Shown here in pieces: positions 1 through 9,024 of a DNA stretch of 64,000 bases; position 1 is the stretch's first letter, and the number at the start of each line of letters is the position of its first letter. The DNA is taken from contig JNKJ01000011.1 of NCBI GenBank assembly GCA_000702025.1, positions 124,001-188,000 on the forward strand. Reading direction: 5' to 3'. Origin of the DNA: Blautia schinkii DSM 10518. Its GTDB lineage: Bacteria; Bacillota; Clostridia; Lachnospirales; Lachnospiraceae. The notes beneath the pieces are model-generated. The model was not told the origin of the DNA, searched no databases, and worked only from the letters and a program-made list of their open reading frames with translations. Both the position numbers and the translations under genes were made by a program.

Positions 1-503
1 TCCTGATGGATTCGTCTGCGCATATAATAATTTGTAGGAAAATTTCTGCGGAGATCCATACCTCTGGCATTAGTGCCGAATTCTTCATACGGTATATCCT
101 GCATCCGCAGCATCTGCCTGTAAATAGGGTTATGGATCACTGTATAACCTCTTCCGCATACTTCATATCCGTCTGGATTGAGTAATGGGATGAAACAGAT
201 TCGTACCTTGTCCAGTAACTCTCTGATATCATAAAATTCTTCCAGCAGCCAGCCGCACTCATAGGCTTGACAATACTCAACTGCCATCTGCTGTAAAAAG
301 TCCGGCATCTGCCTGTCCCGCCCGGTCACACCTGCCACGCAGAAAATCACTGTATGTCCGCTCCCTATTTCAAGCATAGGAATTAATCGGTCGTCATGGC
401 TTTTGCCGATTACACGGAACTGAGCGAACCTCCCATATCTCTGTGCTGTCTCCCACAAGGAAAAATATATTTTTTCGTATGTAAGCGCCTCCGATGTCGT
501 CAT
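1..503 (-). CDS. M14 carboxypeptidase-like protein, 3' end beyond window
   Basis: The first 167 residues of a protein that runs off the left edge. It is read from an ATG at 503 behind a GGGAGGA ribosome site 8 nt upstream. The fold is recognised from LLNPDGYE (about residues 105-115) and the later GTNARGMDLRRNFP segment, both hallmarks of M14 zinc carboxypeptidases (gamma-D-Glu-diamino-acid or carboxypeptidase A type), which cut peptide or cell-wall stems. The normal first zinc site, HxxE, should sit in the FCVAGVTGRD segment, but the two ligand positions read T and D. The DxNRNF substrate-binding motif also reads DLRRNF. The third zinc histidine lies outside the window. So this may be an inactive or altered member. 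Family assignment is fairly sure; catalytic status is inferred. Confidence 0.7.
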   Translation of the reverse strand, partial: MTTSEALTYEKIYFSLWETAQRYGRFAQFRVIGKSHDDRLIPMLEIGSGHTVIFCVAGVTGRDRQMPDFLQQMAVEYCQAYECGWLLEEFYDIRELLDKVRICFIPLLNPDGYEVCGRGYTVIHNPIYRQMLRMQDIPYEEFGTNARGMDLRRNFPTNYYMRRRIHQ

Positions 504-599
504 CCGGCATTCCTCCCTGTCTGCATACTAATGCACTATTTGACTAAACATGAATGTGTCAATACACTACCCCATTTTACCTTACAGGTTTAGTATATG

Positions 600-630
600 A
601 AAAGAGACAGGCCATAAGACCTGTCTCTTC
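600..630 (-). terminator. Rho-independent terminator of the surface protein gene
   Basis: A perfect 10-bp stem (AAGAGACAGG at 602-611 with CCTGTCTCTT at 620-629) and an 8-nt loop, followed on the minus strand by TTTTCATAT. It lies just after the stop codon at 643. Confidence 0.8.
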
Positions 631-642
631 ATAAAAATCTGT

Positions 643-2778
643 TTATTCAGTTATTTTTTTACGGCGTCTCACAAGCACATATCCGCCTGCCAGCAGAGAA
701 ACCATAGCCAGTGTCATCATACTGCCGATTGGTGACTCATCGGCTGTGGCAACAGCACCGGTACCGGAGGTTGCTCCGGTAACATCTCCGTCTGCAGTCT
801 TGGTATCTGGGTCCTCACCGTTCTCGTTATTGCCATTACCCTGCTGTCCCTGCACAGTAGGAGTCGCAGTAATGGTAATTGCAGCAGATTTAAACTGATA
901 TCTTGCATATTCAATGGTATCAAGCTCCTGCCACTGTTCTCCGTCATATTCATTCTTCTGGAAGAACACATACATATTGTAGGTGCCAGCATCTAAAAGT
1001 CCACCCTTAGCACCGACCTCCCAGGAACGGTTCTTCTTCTTTTCCTCCGGGTTTGTGGACATTGCCCAGTATTTAGGAACCCACTTCACATCGCCCTGAA
1101 CCGGGTCCATATTCTGCGTTCCGGCTCCGACTACTGTGAATTTATGGTATACGCCTGGATAGAACTCTAATGGCTTATCCAATCCCTGTACAACACTCTC
1201 TGTTACCTTTGGAACAATCGGCGCACGTCCGGTTGGTGTTGGTGTTTGTCCTCCGGGACGTGTATCCTCATCCAACTGGAAAAGCATCTTTTTGGAAAGA
1301 TTATCTTCTTTATCTTTTACGCGCACATATACATCAATTGGCTTTTTCGGATCTAAATCTGTGAAATCAATGGTGAAGTTACGGTCTGCCTTAACTGCCA
1401 CACCGTCTTTCTCTAAGTCAAATTCTGGTGCTTTTGATCCTCTTGTCACCCAAGCCGCATAATACCAGCCATCCTTATTGGAATTGCATGTAACTCTGGC
1501 ACTTGTCTGGCTTGTCCACTTCATATCAATTCCTTTAAGTTTCAACGCCTCTGTAGGTGTGGGAGAAGGAGTCACCTCCGCTGTCTTAAGCTTACCTTCC
1601 TCATCAATGGCTAAACCTTCTGCGTTATATGTAAACTGAGACAGTACATCTGCCAGAGTCACACCTTCCACGCCCGGAGCCACAGCAATTACCTGTGCAC
1701 CTGCAGCGCCTTCTGCAACGAGAACGCCAATCTCGGAATCTGTCATAGCACCCGCTATATTGATAACTGCAGTCTCACCGCTTAAAACAATATTATTCTC
1801 TGTCAGGTTATCAGCGCCCTTATTCTCTGTTACTTTGACAGTGCCCTTGACTGCAATTGCTCCTGTGCTGTAAACAGCTCCGCCAGCCGCTGCGCTGTTA
1901 CCTGTAATCGTACCGCCGAAGAGAGCAACATTACCGCCTTCGTTACGGATTGCTCCGCCGTTCACTGATGTCATATTACCTGTCAGCGTAACACCGTCAA
2001 GAAGTGCAAACGTACCACCACTCCCAACTGCCACAAGTGAACCGTCTACTGCTGTAGCGTCCTCCTGTGAACCATCTACAATTAAGCTCCCTGGCACTGT
2101 CTCGCCATTGTCATTCACTAAACCTGCGCTGAACTGCAAAGTAGCACCATCAATTTTAAACAAATCGCCTTTAAAGCCTTCTTTACGACTAATCGTCGTA
2201 TTTTCAGCGCCGGCTGTGATCACAACGTTCTTGCCTGCCGGTACTGCAATTGTCTGGTCAATCTCGATATCACCAGTGATAATGATTGCGGATGGTTTTT
2301 CATCACCGACGCCAGCTGTCGCAGCAGCAACTGCTTCCCCAAGAGTATTGTAGGCAGTTCCATCCATTGTAACGGAGCTTGCTTTCACCTCCGGAGTAGG
2401 TGTAGCTGTTGCGTCCGGTGTCTCTTTATTCTGAGGAAGGTTTCCCTCAACCTCTTCCGGTGTCTGGGTAGGTGCCTCTGTAGGCGGAACATCTGTAGGC
2501 TGAGGATCCGGTGTTGGAGTTGCTTCTCCGTCCTGTCCGCCGTCTCCGATGTCGCCACCGCCGTTATCTCCGCTGCCGTTGTCACCACCATTATCTCCGG
2601 CATCCGGATTCTCCGCAGGATCTGTGGGCGTTGGCTCGCCTTCTTCACCTGCACCGACTTCTGTCTCTCCCTCTATCGATAATGCGCTGCCTTCTTCCGC
2701 TGCAAACGCTGCGGAAGGAGCCATGCCCACTGTTAAAGCCCCCGTCAAAATAAGTGCAAAAAGTTGTTTTTTTCTCAT
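643..2778 (-). CDS. Secreted beta-helix surface protein with C-terminal membrane anchor
   Basis: A 711-residue exported protein. The start at 2778 gives a clean signal peptide (MRKKQLFALILTG...SAAFAA) behind GGGGAGGA; the longer reading frame upstream has no ribosome site. After the signal comes an acidic Gly/Asp-rich and Pro/Thr-rich linker (about 30-120), then a repetitive segment with GGAIRN-, GGTITGN- and GGAVYS-type motifs (about 200-330) typical of right-handed parallel beta-helix repeats. One or two Ig-like beta domains follow (about 430-650), then a Gly/Asn linker. The C-terminus has SPIGSMM, a hydrophobic stretch and RRRKK, a sorting-signal layout in which an SPI(G) motif stands in for LPXTG, common in Lachnospiraceae. 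Probably wall- or membrane-anchored. Ligand unknown. It has its own promoter and terminator. Confidence 0.75.
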   Translation of the reverse strand: MRKKQLFALILTGALTVGMAPSAAFAAEEGSALSIEGETEVGAGEEGEPTPTDPAENPDAGDNGGDNGSGDNGGGDIGDGGQDGEATPTPDPQPTDVPPTEAPTQTPEEVEGNLPQNKETPDATATPTPEVKASSVTMDGTAYNTLGEAVAAATAGVGDEKPSAIIITGDIEIDQTIAVPAGKNVVITAGAENTTISRKEGFKGDLFKIDGATLQFSAGLVNDNGETVPGSLIVDGSQEDATAVDGSLVAVGSGGTFALLDGVTLTGNMTSVNGGAIRNEGGNVALFGGTITGNSAAAGGAVYSTGAIAVKGTVKVTENKGADNLTENNIVLSGETAVINIAGAMTDSEIGVLVAEGAAGAQVIAVAPGVEGVTLADVLSQFTYNAEGLAIDEEGKLKTAEVTPSPTPTEALKLKGIDMKWTSQTSARVTCNSNKDGWYYAAWVTRGSKAPEFDLEKDGVAVKADRNFTIDFTDLDPKKPIDVYVRVKDKEDNLSKKMLFQLDEDTRPGGQTPTPTGRAPIVPKVTESVVQGLDKPLEFYPGVYHKFTVVGAGTQNMDPVQGDVKWVPKYWAMSTNPEEKKKNRSWEVGAKGGLLDAGTYNMYVFFQKNEYDGEQWQELDTIEYARYQFKSAAITITATPTVQGQQGNGNNENGEDPDTKTADGDVTGATSGTGAVATADESPIGSMMTLAMVSLLAGGYVLVRRRKKITE

Positions 2779-2832
2779 TTTAAGTCCTCCCCGTAAATGA
2801 GTTGAGTCATAATGTATTAAGCATTTTAGGTC

Positions 2833-2861
2833 AGTATAACACACCTTCCCCAAAAAATCAA
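2833..2861 (-). promoter_or_regulatory. Promoter of the beta-helix surface protein gene
   Basis: On the minus strand TTGATT (2861-2856), a 17-nt spacer, then TATACT (2838-2833). It sits between the proA stop and the start at 2778. Confidence 0.65.
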
Positions 2862-2895
2862 ATTAATGGATGATTTTATAAATTTATAAGAAATG

Positions 2896-4146
2896 CTACG
2901 GCCGTGTCTGTCCGTTACCGTAAATGATAAATTTCGTGGTCGTGAGCGCGAGCAGACCCATAGGTCCCCTTGCATGAAGCTTCTGGGTACTGATACCAAT
3001 CTCCGCGCCGTAGCCAAATTCAAAGCCGTCCGTAAAACGTGTGGAAGCATTCACATACACAGCCGCCGCGTCCACCTCATCCAGGAATTTCTGGGCATTG
3101 GCATAATCATTGGTGATGATTGCCTCGGAATGCTTGGTGTTGTAGCGGTTAATATGGGCAATGGCCTCATCCACAGAGCTAACTACTTTAATAGAAAGGA
3201 TATAGTCCAGATATTCTGTACCCCAATCCTCCTCTGTAGCGGCGACAGCATCGGGAATCAAGGCTTTTGCGGCCTCATCCGCACGGATTTCCACATTTTT
3301 CTCCCGCAGGCGCTGCGCGAGCACAGGAAGAAGCGCATCCTTCACCTTCTCATGGACCAAGACTGACTCACACGCATTACATACACCCACGCGCTGTGTC
3401 TTAGCGTTAAAGATAATATCCGCAGCCATCTGAAGGTCCGCAGTCTCATCCACATATGTATGGCAGTTTCCGGTACCTGTCTCGATTACCGGGATGGTGC
3501 TCTGGTTTACGACAGCCTTGATGAGCCCTTTTCCGCCCCGCGGTATCAGTACATCCACATATGCATTCATTTTCATGAATTCTGCGGTAGTTTCCCGGGA
3601 GCTGTCGGAAATAAGCGCAATCGCGTCCTCGGTCACCTCGTTTTCACGAAGGGTCCGGCGGATACAGTCCACAATGGCCTGGTTAGAATGCAGCGCATCG
3701 CTGCCTCCCTTTAATATCACAGCGTTTCCTGTTTTAAAGCAAAGCCCGAAGGCATCGGCTGTCACGTTCGGACGTGCCTCATAGATAATCCCGATCACGC
3801 CAAGGGGAACCCTCTTCTGGCCGATGAGAAGTCCATTGGGACGTTTCTTCATACCGATAACCTCACCAATAGGGTCCTCCAGCTCCACCAATTGGCGAAG
3901 TCCCTCTGCCATGCCTTCGATTCTCTCCTTCGTAAGCAGCAGACGGTCCACAAGCCCGGCGGGCATATGATTTTTCTTTCCGTTTTCCACATCTATGGCA
4001 TTGGCGCGTAAAAGCTCGTCAGAAGATGCCGTCAGTGCCTCGGCCACAGCGGAGAGCACCTGATTCTTCTTATTCGTCGACAGGCTCCTTACCTTTACTT
4101 CTGCTTCCCTGGCATTTTTACCAAGCTGCTCCAGCATTGCATTCAT
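2896..4146 (-). CDS. proA: Glutamate-5-semialdehyde dehydrogenase (gamma-glutamyl phosphate reductase)
   Basis: Second step of proline synthesis: NADPH-dependent reduction of gamma-glutamyl phosphate to glutamate semialdehyde in the cytoplasm. The 416-residue length matches the family. Recognisable ProA segments include [17 protein letters not shown], the [11 protein letters not shown] loop, PRGGKGLI and the catalytic cysteine region [10 protein letters not shown] (about residue 260). It ends with the [12 protein letters not shown] segment typical of ProA. It is the last gene of the proB-DUF896-fthC-proA transcription unit, 12 nt after the preceding stop. Confidence 0.95.
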   Translation of the reverse strand: MNAMLEQLGKNAREAEVKVRSLSTNKKNQVLSAVAEALTASSDELLRANAIDVENGKKNHMPAGLVDRLLLTKERIEGMAEGLRQLVELEDPIGEVIGMKKRPNGLLIGQKRVPLGVIGIIYEARPNVTADAFGLCFKTGNAVILKGGSDALHSNQAIVDCIRRTLRENEVTEDAIALISDSSRETTAEFMKMNAYVDVLIPRGGKGLIKAVVNQSTIPVIETGTGNCHTYVDETADLQMAADIIFNAKTQRVGVCNACESVLVHEKVKDALLPVLAQRLREKNVEIRADEAAKALIPDAVAATEEDWGTEYLDYILSIKVVSSVDEAIAHINRYNTKHSEAIITNDYANAQKFLDEVDAAAVYVNASTRFTDGFEFGYGAEIGISTQKLHARGPMGLLALTTTKFIIYGNGQTRP

Positions 4147-4158
4147 CGCTAATCCTCC

Positions 4159-4725
4159 TTAGCTCATATCTGTTCCTAAATAATAGGTTTCCTTTTCCGT
4201 AACAATGATCTGCGGAAAAATGTCTGTAGGCTCCACCGGAACCTCAGGCAGCATCTGGAAAGAAAAGGCCACAGCCACACGCTGCACACCAGGATGCTTC
4301 TCCAGAAAACGGTCATAAAAGCCTCCTCCGTAGCCCACCCGGTGATTCTCCTTATCAAAGGCCACGCCCGGCATGATCATCAGGGCATCCTCCCATTCCA
4401 CGATTTCCCCGCGGGCCGGCTCAGGTATCCCATAATAACCCGGCTCTAACTGTGAGAAATCCTCCAGCTTATAAAATATCATATCTTGCCCGGAAACCTT
4501 GGGAACGGCGACCTGCTTACCTGCCTTCCAAGCCTCCTCCACAAGGAAACGAGTGATGACCTCATGGTTATAATCCGCGTAGGCCAACACCTTCTCCGCA
4601 TTGCGGAATGCCGGGAGCGCGGTCACTTTCCGGGTGATCACCCGGCTCCATTCCTCAATCTGACTGTCTGTATAAGTCTTCCTTGCGGCAAATATCTGTT
4701 TTCTAATGTCTTTCTTTGTTTGCAT
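4159..4725 (-). CDS. 5-formyltetrahydrofolate cyclo-ligase
   Basis: ATP-dependent conversion of 5-formyl-THF to 5,10-methenyl-THF, returning stored folate to the one-carbon pool. The 188 residues from ATG 4725 fit the family (about 180-200). The diagnostic C-terminal motif is visible as MPGVAFDKENHRVGYGGGFYDR. The N-terminal KKDIRKQIFAARK matches the usual nucleotide/folate-binding start. A longer frame opens at 4782 but lies inside the preceding gene; the chosen start overlaps that gene's stop by 23 nt with GGTG just upstream. Confidence 0.9.
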   Translation of the reverse strand: MQTKKDIRKQIFAARKTYTDSQIEEWSRVITRKVTALPAFRNAEKVLAYADYNHEVITRFLVEEAWKAGKQVAVPKVSGQDMIFYKLEDFSQLEPGYYGIPEPARGEIVEWEDALMIMPGVAFDKENHRVGYGGGFYDRFLEKHPGVQRVAVAFSFQMLPEVPVEPTDIFPQIIVTEKETYYLGTDMS

Positions 4726-4924
4726 ATTTTTCACCCAGGTTCGTAATGCTGCCATCGTGTTCCTTGATATCAATATTGTCAAGCTGTGTGCGCAGATTCA
4801 TTCGTATCGTCGCAATATATTCCTTGCGAAGCTGCGCCTGCTCCTTCTTCTCCTCTTCCGTAAGGCCTACACTTTTTGCCTTATGGGCCAGTGTATTGAT
4901 GCGGTCGATTTTAAGATTATCCAT
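4703..4924 (-). CDS. DUF896 small protein (YnzC/YneC type)
   Basis: A 73-residue protein of the DUF896 family: the start KIDRINTLAHKAKSVGLTEEE and the EQAQLRKEYIATIRMNLR helix are the family signature, a helical hairpin seen in YnzC of Bacillus subtilis. Function not established. It overlaps the start of the formyl-THF cyclo-ligase gene, which suggests translational coupling, and follows proB in the same direction. Confidence 0.85.
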   Translation of the reverse strand: MDNLKIDRINTLAHKAKSVGLTEEEKKEQAQLRKEYIATIRMNLRTQLDNIDIKEHDGSITNLGEKYANKERH

Positions 4925-5008
4925 AACTACCTCCGTTATTTTTTGTAACTGTCAAGTATAGTGGATTCTAACTTGGTCATGACTCTTCACAGTATACCTG
5001 CCAGACTT

Positions 5009-5878
5009 TTACAATAGTTTATCTATATAATCAATAAGATAAAATTCCTCTTTGCGGCTACCCACAAACAAAGTGCCGTGGTTCCGGCCTTCCATAATTT
5101 TGTGTATGGTGTGGAAGTCTGAGCCGTTGGCAATCACCATATCCGTTCCCGCAGCCGTAGCGATCCTGGCAGCGGTAATCTTGGTCGCCATTCCTCCGGT
5201 ACCAACCTTGCTTCCTGTGGAGGGCTTGCCCATATTGATAAGATTTTCGTCCAGATTCTCCACAATATCAATAAACCTGGCCTGTGGATTCGTGTTCGGA
5301 TCATCGGTAAAAAGACCGTCAATATCAGAAAGCAGAATCAGCAGATCTGCACCGATCAGCGCAGCCACCACTGCCGAGAGCGTATCGTTGTCACCGAATT
5401 TCTCCACGGATTCAATTTCATATGTAGAGATTGAGTCATTCTCATTTACTATGGGAATCACTCCTAATTCAAGCAGCTCGTTAAACGTATTCTCAGCATT
5501 CTTACGGTTTACGTTATTCACCATTGTATTCTTAGTCATCAGAATCTGTGCGGCAGTCTGGTTATATTCTGAAAAAAGCTTCTGGTAAATCATCATCAGT
5601 CTGGCCTGTCCCACTGCCGCACATGCCTGTTTCTTCTTAAGTTCAGAGGGCTTGCCCATCATTCCCAACGCTGCAGCTCCCACGCCAATGGCACCTGAGG
5701 ATACAAGGACGATATCCTTGCCCTGATTATGCAGGTCACTCAGCTCCCGCACCAGGACCTCCAGCTTACGCAGGTTCAATCTTCCTGTCTGGGGATGAGT
5801 AAGGGAGGAAGTGCCAATTTTTATGACAATACGTTTCTTTTCTTTCAGTCGTTCCCGATAATTCATCTCTTCTGTCAC
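5009..5878 (-). CDS. proB: Glutamate 5-kinase, short form without PUA domain
   Basis: First step of proline synthesis: ATP-dependent phosphorylation of glutamate. The amino-acid-kinase fold is shown by VIKIGTSSLT (18-27), VSSGAIGVGAAALG, IPIVNENDSIS and the FGDNDTLSAVVAALIGADLL block, ending with GTGGMATKITAA. At 289 residues it stops after the kinase domain, without the C-terminal PUA domain found in E. coli ProB. The start may be GTG 5878 (ATGGA just before) or the ATG five codons on (5866). First gene of the proline unit. Confidence 0.93.
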   Translation of the reverse strand: MTEEMNYRERLKEKKRIVIKIGTSSLTHPQTGRLNLRKLEVLVRELSDLHNQGKDIVLVSSGAIGVGAAALGMMGKPSELKKKQACAAVGQARLMMIYQKLFSEYNQTAAQILMTKNTMVNNVNRKNAENTFNELLELGVIPIVNENDSISTYEIESVEKFGDNDTLSAVVAALIGADLLILLSDIDGLFTDDPNTNPQARFIDIVENLDENLINMGKPSTGSKVGTGGMATKITAARIATAAGTDMVIANGSDFHTIHKIMEGRNHGTLFVGSRKEEFYLIDYIDKLL

Positions 5879-5967
5879 TCCATTACACTTATCTTTTCTC
5901 CCTATATTACAACATTTTTCCCCATTCGTCCATGATTTTTCTGTGAAAGTCCCCTTAGAAAGTCCCC

Positions 5968-6393
5968 TTAGCTGGAATAGTTCTCCAGAAAGCTGTACAG
6001 TTCCTCCTGAGATTTGAGATATTTGCCCTTCACAATCTCCATCCGCAGGTTTTCAGGAAGCAGAGATACAAGAATGCTGGTGGGCTCATACAGGGTTTTC
6101 CTGTCGCTCTCGTACACCATCACATATCCGTCAGACTCCTTGAGATAAAATAAACCATAGCCGCCTTCCTGCGCGCTGGCAGCCGTACTCGCCCCTGAAT
6201 CCTGGTTCTCTCCTGCTGCCCCGTCGTCAGCCTCGGGGTAGCGCGCAGCCTGAGCCTCCTCCTGTAATAACAGCTCCTGCTGTGCAATTCTCCTGTTCGC
6301 ATCCCCGATTTTGTAGGTACTGTAATACCCCAGGGACAAAACACATAAAAACAAAATAACGCTGACACCATAGAAAAATTTCCGCATATGCAT
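5968..6393 (-). CDS. BofC-like membrane-anchored protein
   Basis: A 141-residue protein with one N-terminal hydrophobic segment (about 5-24), a short coiled stretch (RRIAQQELLLQEEAQAAR), an Asp/Ser/Gly linker and a C-terminal domain of about 60 residues. That domain (GYVMVYESDRKTLYEPTSI ... GKYLKSQEELYSFLENYSS) resembles the BofC C-terminal domain, known in Bacillus for forespore control of SpoIVB in sigma-K activation. Here the resemblance is by pattern only, so the role in sporulation is an inference. Start ATG 6393; a second ATG two codons on is also possible. Confidence 0.6.
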   Translation of the reverse strand: MHMRKFFYGVSVILFLCVLSLGYYSTYKIGDANRRIAQQELLLQEEAQAARYPEADDGAAGENQDSGASTAASAQEGGYGLFYLKESDGYVMVYESDRKTLYEPTSILVSLLPENLRMEIVKGKYLKSQEELYSFLENYSS

Positions 6394-6445
6394 CGCTCCT
6401 TTTTCCTATAGTATCAGCGTTCTCTTATGGATTATGCAGTCCCTC

Positions 6446-7498
6446 CTACTGGTAAGTTACGGCATCTATACGGTCATTCTGGATGATCTCCACCCAGGTT
6501 TTCCCAGGATTTAATTTTATTTCCTGTTCATTGGCATCATAGTAATGAGTCACACCCCAGGGAGAGTCCTTTTCCCAGCGGATATCAACCGCTTTTCCGC
6601 GGGTGATAAATTTGCCCTGGCCGCCGGAATTCGTATCAATATTCAGATAGCCATTGGCATCGTATGGCTGGTAGGACGAATACTGGAGAATAATATTGTC
6701 GCAGGTAAGCTGCTCCTGTGTCGTCTCGTCAATCTGCGCTTCTCCGTACTGGAAACGTTTATATTTCCCGGATGCTTCATCGTATTCAAACCACGGATGG
6801 TTGTCCCCAAAATTATCAAGGCGCACAACGCTTGCCGCGCTTCCATTATCTAAAGTAGTCTGCGTTCCTTCGTCAGCAAACAGATAATGTCCCTGGTAAT
6901 CCTCCTTATACTGCTGGCTGTAGCCCATGCTCTCTATGCCTCTCTGCAGATACTCAAAGCTGGTATACGCATTGTGCGGCGGCTTACGGTAACTGGTACG
7001 GAAATATGCGGTTCCCTCCATGGATAAACCGTTGAGATTGTCGATCACATGCTGGTCAAGATACTGGAGCGCATACACAGCCTGGCCGAAATGTGCATAG
7101 ATTGCATTAAATTCACTGGCATAAAACAGATAATAGTCACGGCAGCTTCTCACTGACCCAATCCTTTCCAGGGAATTATAATCTTCAAAAATCCCCATCA
7201 GTCTGGTCATATCTCCCTCTACAGGCGCCTCATAGATTACGCCCGCCTTGGAAATACCGCTCTGCGGCGCGCCTTCACGGTTGTTGCCAAGCATCACCGC
7301 TACCGGACGTCTGCGTCCCACAGCTTCCGGCACACTCTCTCCGGTAAGATAGCTTTTCACCATAGTCTGCCTGTTCGCATCCTCCTCCGTGTTCGCTACC
7401 ATACTCACCGGTTCCTCCTCTGCCGCCTGGGCAAATACGCTGCCTGTCATACACAATGTGAGTACACCTGTTATGATTGCCAATATTCTTCTTTTCAT
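6446..7498 (-). CDS. DUF3048 domain exported protein (YerB-like)
   Basis: 350 residues with a signal peptide (MKRRILAIITG...SVFAQA) and no clear lipobox. The mature part is a DUF3048 protein, as in B. subtilis YerB: RRPVAVMLGNN, GISKAGVIYEAPVEGDMTRLMGIF, RIGSVRSCRDYYL and the C-terminal DIRWEKDSPWGVTHYYD segment with GKTWVEI near the end. Function unknown; Actinobacterial and Firmicute homologues are thought to act at the envelope. The gene begins just after ybeY, so it may share the yqfC-ybeY transcript. Confidence 0.85.
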   Translation of the reverse strand: MKRRILAIITGVLTLCMTGSVFAQAAEEEPVSMVANTEEDANRQTMVKSYLTGESVPEAVGRRRPVAVMLGNNREGAPQSGISKAGVIYEAPVEGDMTRLMGIFEDYNSLERIGSVRSCRDYYLFYASEFNAIYAHFGQAVYALQYLDQHVIDNLNGLSMEGTAYFRTSYRKPPHNAYTSFEYLQRGIESMGYSQQYKEDYQGHYLFADEGTQTTLDNGSAASVVRLDNFGDNHPWFEYDEASGKYKRFQYGEAQIDETTQEQLTCDNIILQYSSYQPYDANGYLNIDTNSGGQGKFITRGKAVDIRWEKDSPWGVTHYYDANEQEIKLNPGKTWVEIIQNDRIDAVTYQ

Positions 7499-7513
7499 TA
7501 TATGCCTCCAATT

Positions 7514-8008
7514 CTATCGGGTAATGCCTAAATCATCCAAAGCTTCGGATTGTTTCCTCTCCATCGCTTCAGCCTCCTCAGGAGTCATGTGGTCATATCC
7601 CAGCAGGTGGAGCATGCTGTGGGCCACCAGAAAACAAAATTCCCGCTTTACACTATGGCCGTATTCCTCTGCCTGTGTAAACACCTTGTCCACGGAAATC
7701 ATAATATCTCCAAGGAGAAGCTCGTCCGTATCCAGATCAAAATAAGATTCCTCATCATCCACCACCGAATAATCCGCCGGTGTCTCAAATGGGATCATGG
7801 GAAAGGAAAGTACATCCGTCGGTGCCTGAATATTCCGAAATTCTGTATTCACCTTTTTAATCTCTTCATTGTCTGTAAGGACCAGATTCACCTGGGCATC
7901 GTAGGGACAGTTCTCCATCTTGAGGACCTTATCCGCTACCTCGTTGGCCAGGGCTGCATAATCAATACCCAGCTCCCGGTCAGTTTCATAGTCAATCTGT
8001 ATTGTCAT
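7514..8008 (-). CDS. ybeY: Endoribonuclease YbeY, rRNA maturation factor
   Basis: A zinc-dependent single-strand RNase for 16S rRNA 3' end processing and ribosome quality control. The 164-residue protein carries the metal motif HSMLHLLGYDHMTPEEAEAM (HxxxHxxxxxH) near its C-terminus and the upstream NTEFRNIQAPTDVLSFPM block. Its start overlaps the phoH stop by 4 nt (8005-8008), the usual phoH-ybeY pairing. Confidence 0.95.
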   Translation of the reverse strand: MTIQIDYETDRELGIDYAALANEVADKVLKMENCPYDAQVNLVLTDNEEIKKVNTEFRNIQAPTDVLSFPMIPFETPADYSVVDDEESYFDLDTDELLLGDIMISVDKVFTQAEEYGHSVKREFCFLVAHSMLHLLGYDHMTPEEAEAMERKQSEALDDLGITR

Positions 8009-9024
8009 CTATTTTGTACTCCGTTCCGCCGGCCGCCCGGCACTGCGTGCTTAACCGGCTTCTGCTTCTTCTCGTAGGCATCGTAGGCTTGTACGATCTG
8101 CTGTACAAGGGGATGGCGAACCACATCCTTGCTGGTAAGCTGACAGAACCCGATGTCGTCGATTTTTTTTAGTACCTTCATGGCCACGTCAAGGCCGGAT
8201 ACAGCATCTCTGGGCAAATCCTTCTGGGAAGTGTCACCTGTAACGATGACCTTAGAACCAAAACCGATTCGGGTGAGGAACATCTTCATCTGAGCCGGAG
8301 TTGTATTCTGGGCCTCGTCCAGAATGATAAAAGCATTGTCCAAAGTACGTCCGCGCATGTAAGCAAGCGGGGCAACCTCGATCAGGCCGCGCTCCATATT
8401 CTTTGCAAAGCTGTCCGCTCCCATGATCTGATAAAGTGCATCATAGAGCGGCCGCAGATAGGGGTCAACCTTGCTCTGCAGATCACCGGGCAAAAAGCCG
8501 AGCTTCTCGCCCGCCTCAATCGCGGGCCTGGTGAGGATGATCCTGCTCACCTCTTCATTGCGGAATGCTGTTACTGCCATAGCCATAGCCAGGTAGGTCT
8601 TACCTGTTCCCGCTGGGCCCACGCCGAATACGATCATTTTCTTGCGGATCTGGTCCACATAATCCTTCTGTCCGAGGGTCTTGGGTTTAATCGGCCTTCC
8701 CTGGATGGTATTACAGATGAAATCCTTATCGATCTCTGTGAGAACCTGGTTCCTCTGCTCCATTGCCAGGGAAAGCGCGTAATTGACATTCTGTTTCGTG
8801 ATGGTATTGCCGCGCTTGGCTAACACCACCAGTTCCTCTATAAGCTTCTTCGCCTGAGCTGCGCTCTCCTCGTTTCCGAGGATTTTAAGCATACCGTCTC
8901 TGGAAATGATCGTCACATTTAAAGTACGCTCCATAAGCTTCAGGTGCTCGTCAAACTGTCCAAATACATTGGCCTCCTGATCCGCAGGCACCTCTGCGTG
9001 TAATTCAATAATACTACTAGCCAT
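8005..9024 (-). CDS. phoH: PhoH family ATPase
   Basis: Cytoplasmic P-loop ATPase of the PhoH/PhoL family, linked to RNA metabolism with YbeY. Visible: an N-terminal KH-like region (1-110), Walker A GPAGTGKTYLAMAMAV (about 136), Walker B AFIILDEAQN and the sensor VIVTGDTSQKD. The 339-residue length is normal. Its start overlaps the yqfD stop by 8 nt, so translation is probably coupled. Confidence 0.93.
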   Translation of the reverse strand: MASSIIELHAEVPADQEANVFGQFDEHLKLMERTLNVTIISRDGMLKILGNEESAAQAKKLIEELVVLAKRGNTITKQNVNYALSLAMEQRNQVLTEIDKDFICNTIQGRPIKPKTLGQKDYVDQIRKKMIVFGVGPAGTGKTYLAMAMAVTAFRNEEVSRIILTRPAIEAGEKLGFLPGDLQSKVDPYLRPLYDALYQIMGADSFAKNMERGLIEVAPLAYMRGRTLDNAFIILDEAQNTTPAQMKMFLTRIGFGSKVIVTGDTSQKDLPRDAVSGLDVAMKVLKKIDDIGFCQLTSKDVVRHPLVQQIVQAYDAYEKKQKPVKHAVPGGRRNGVQNR

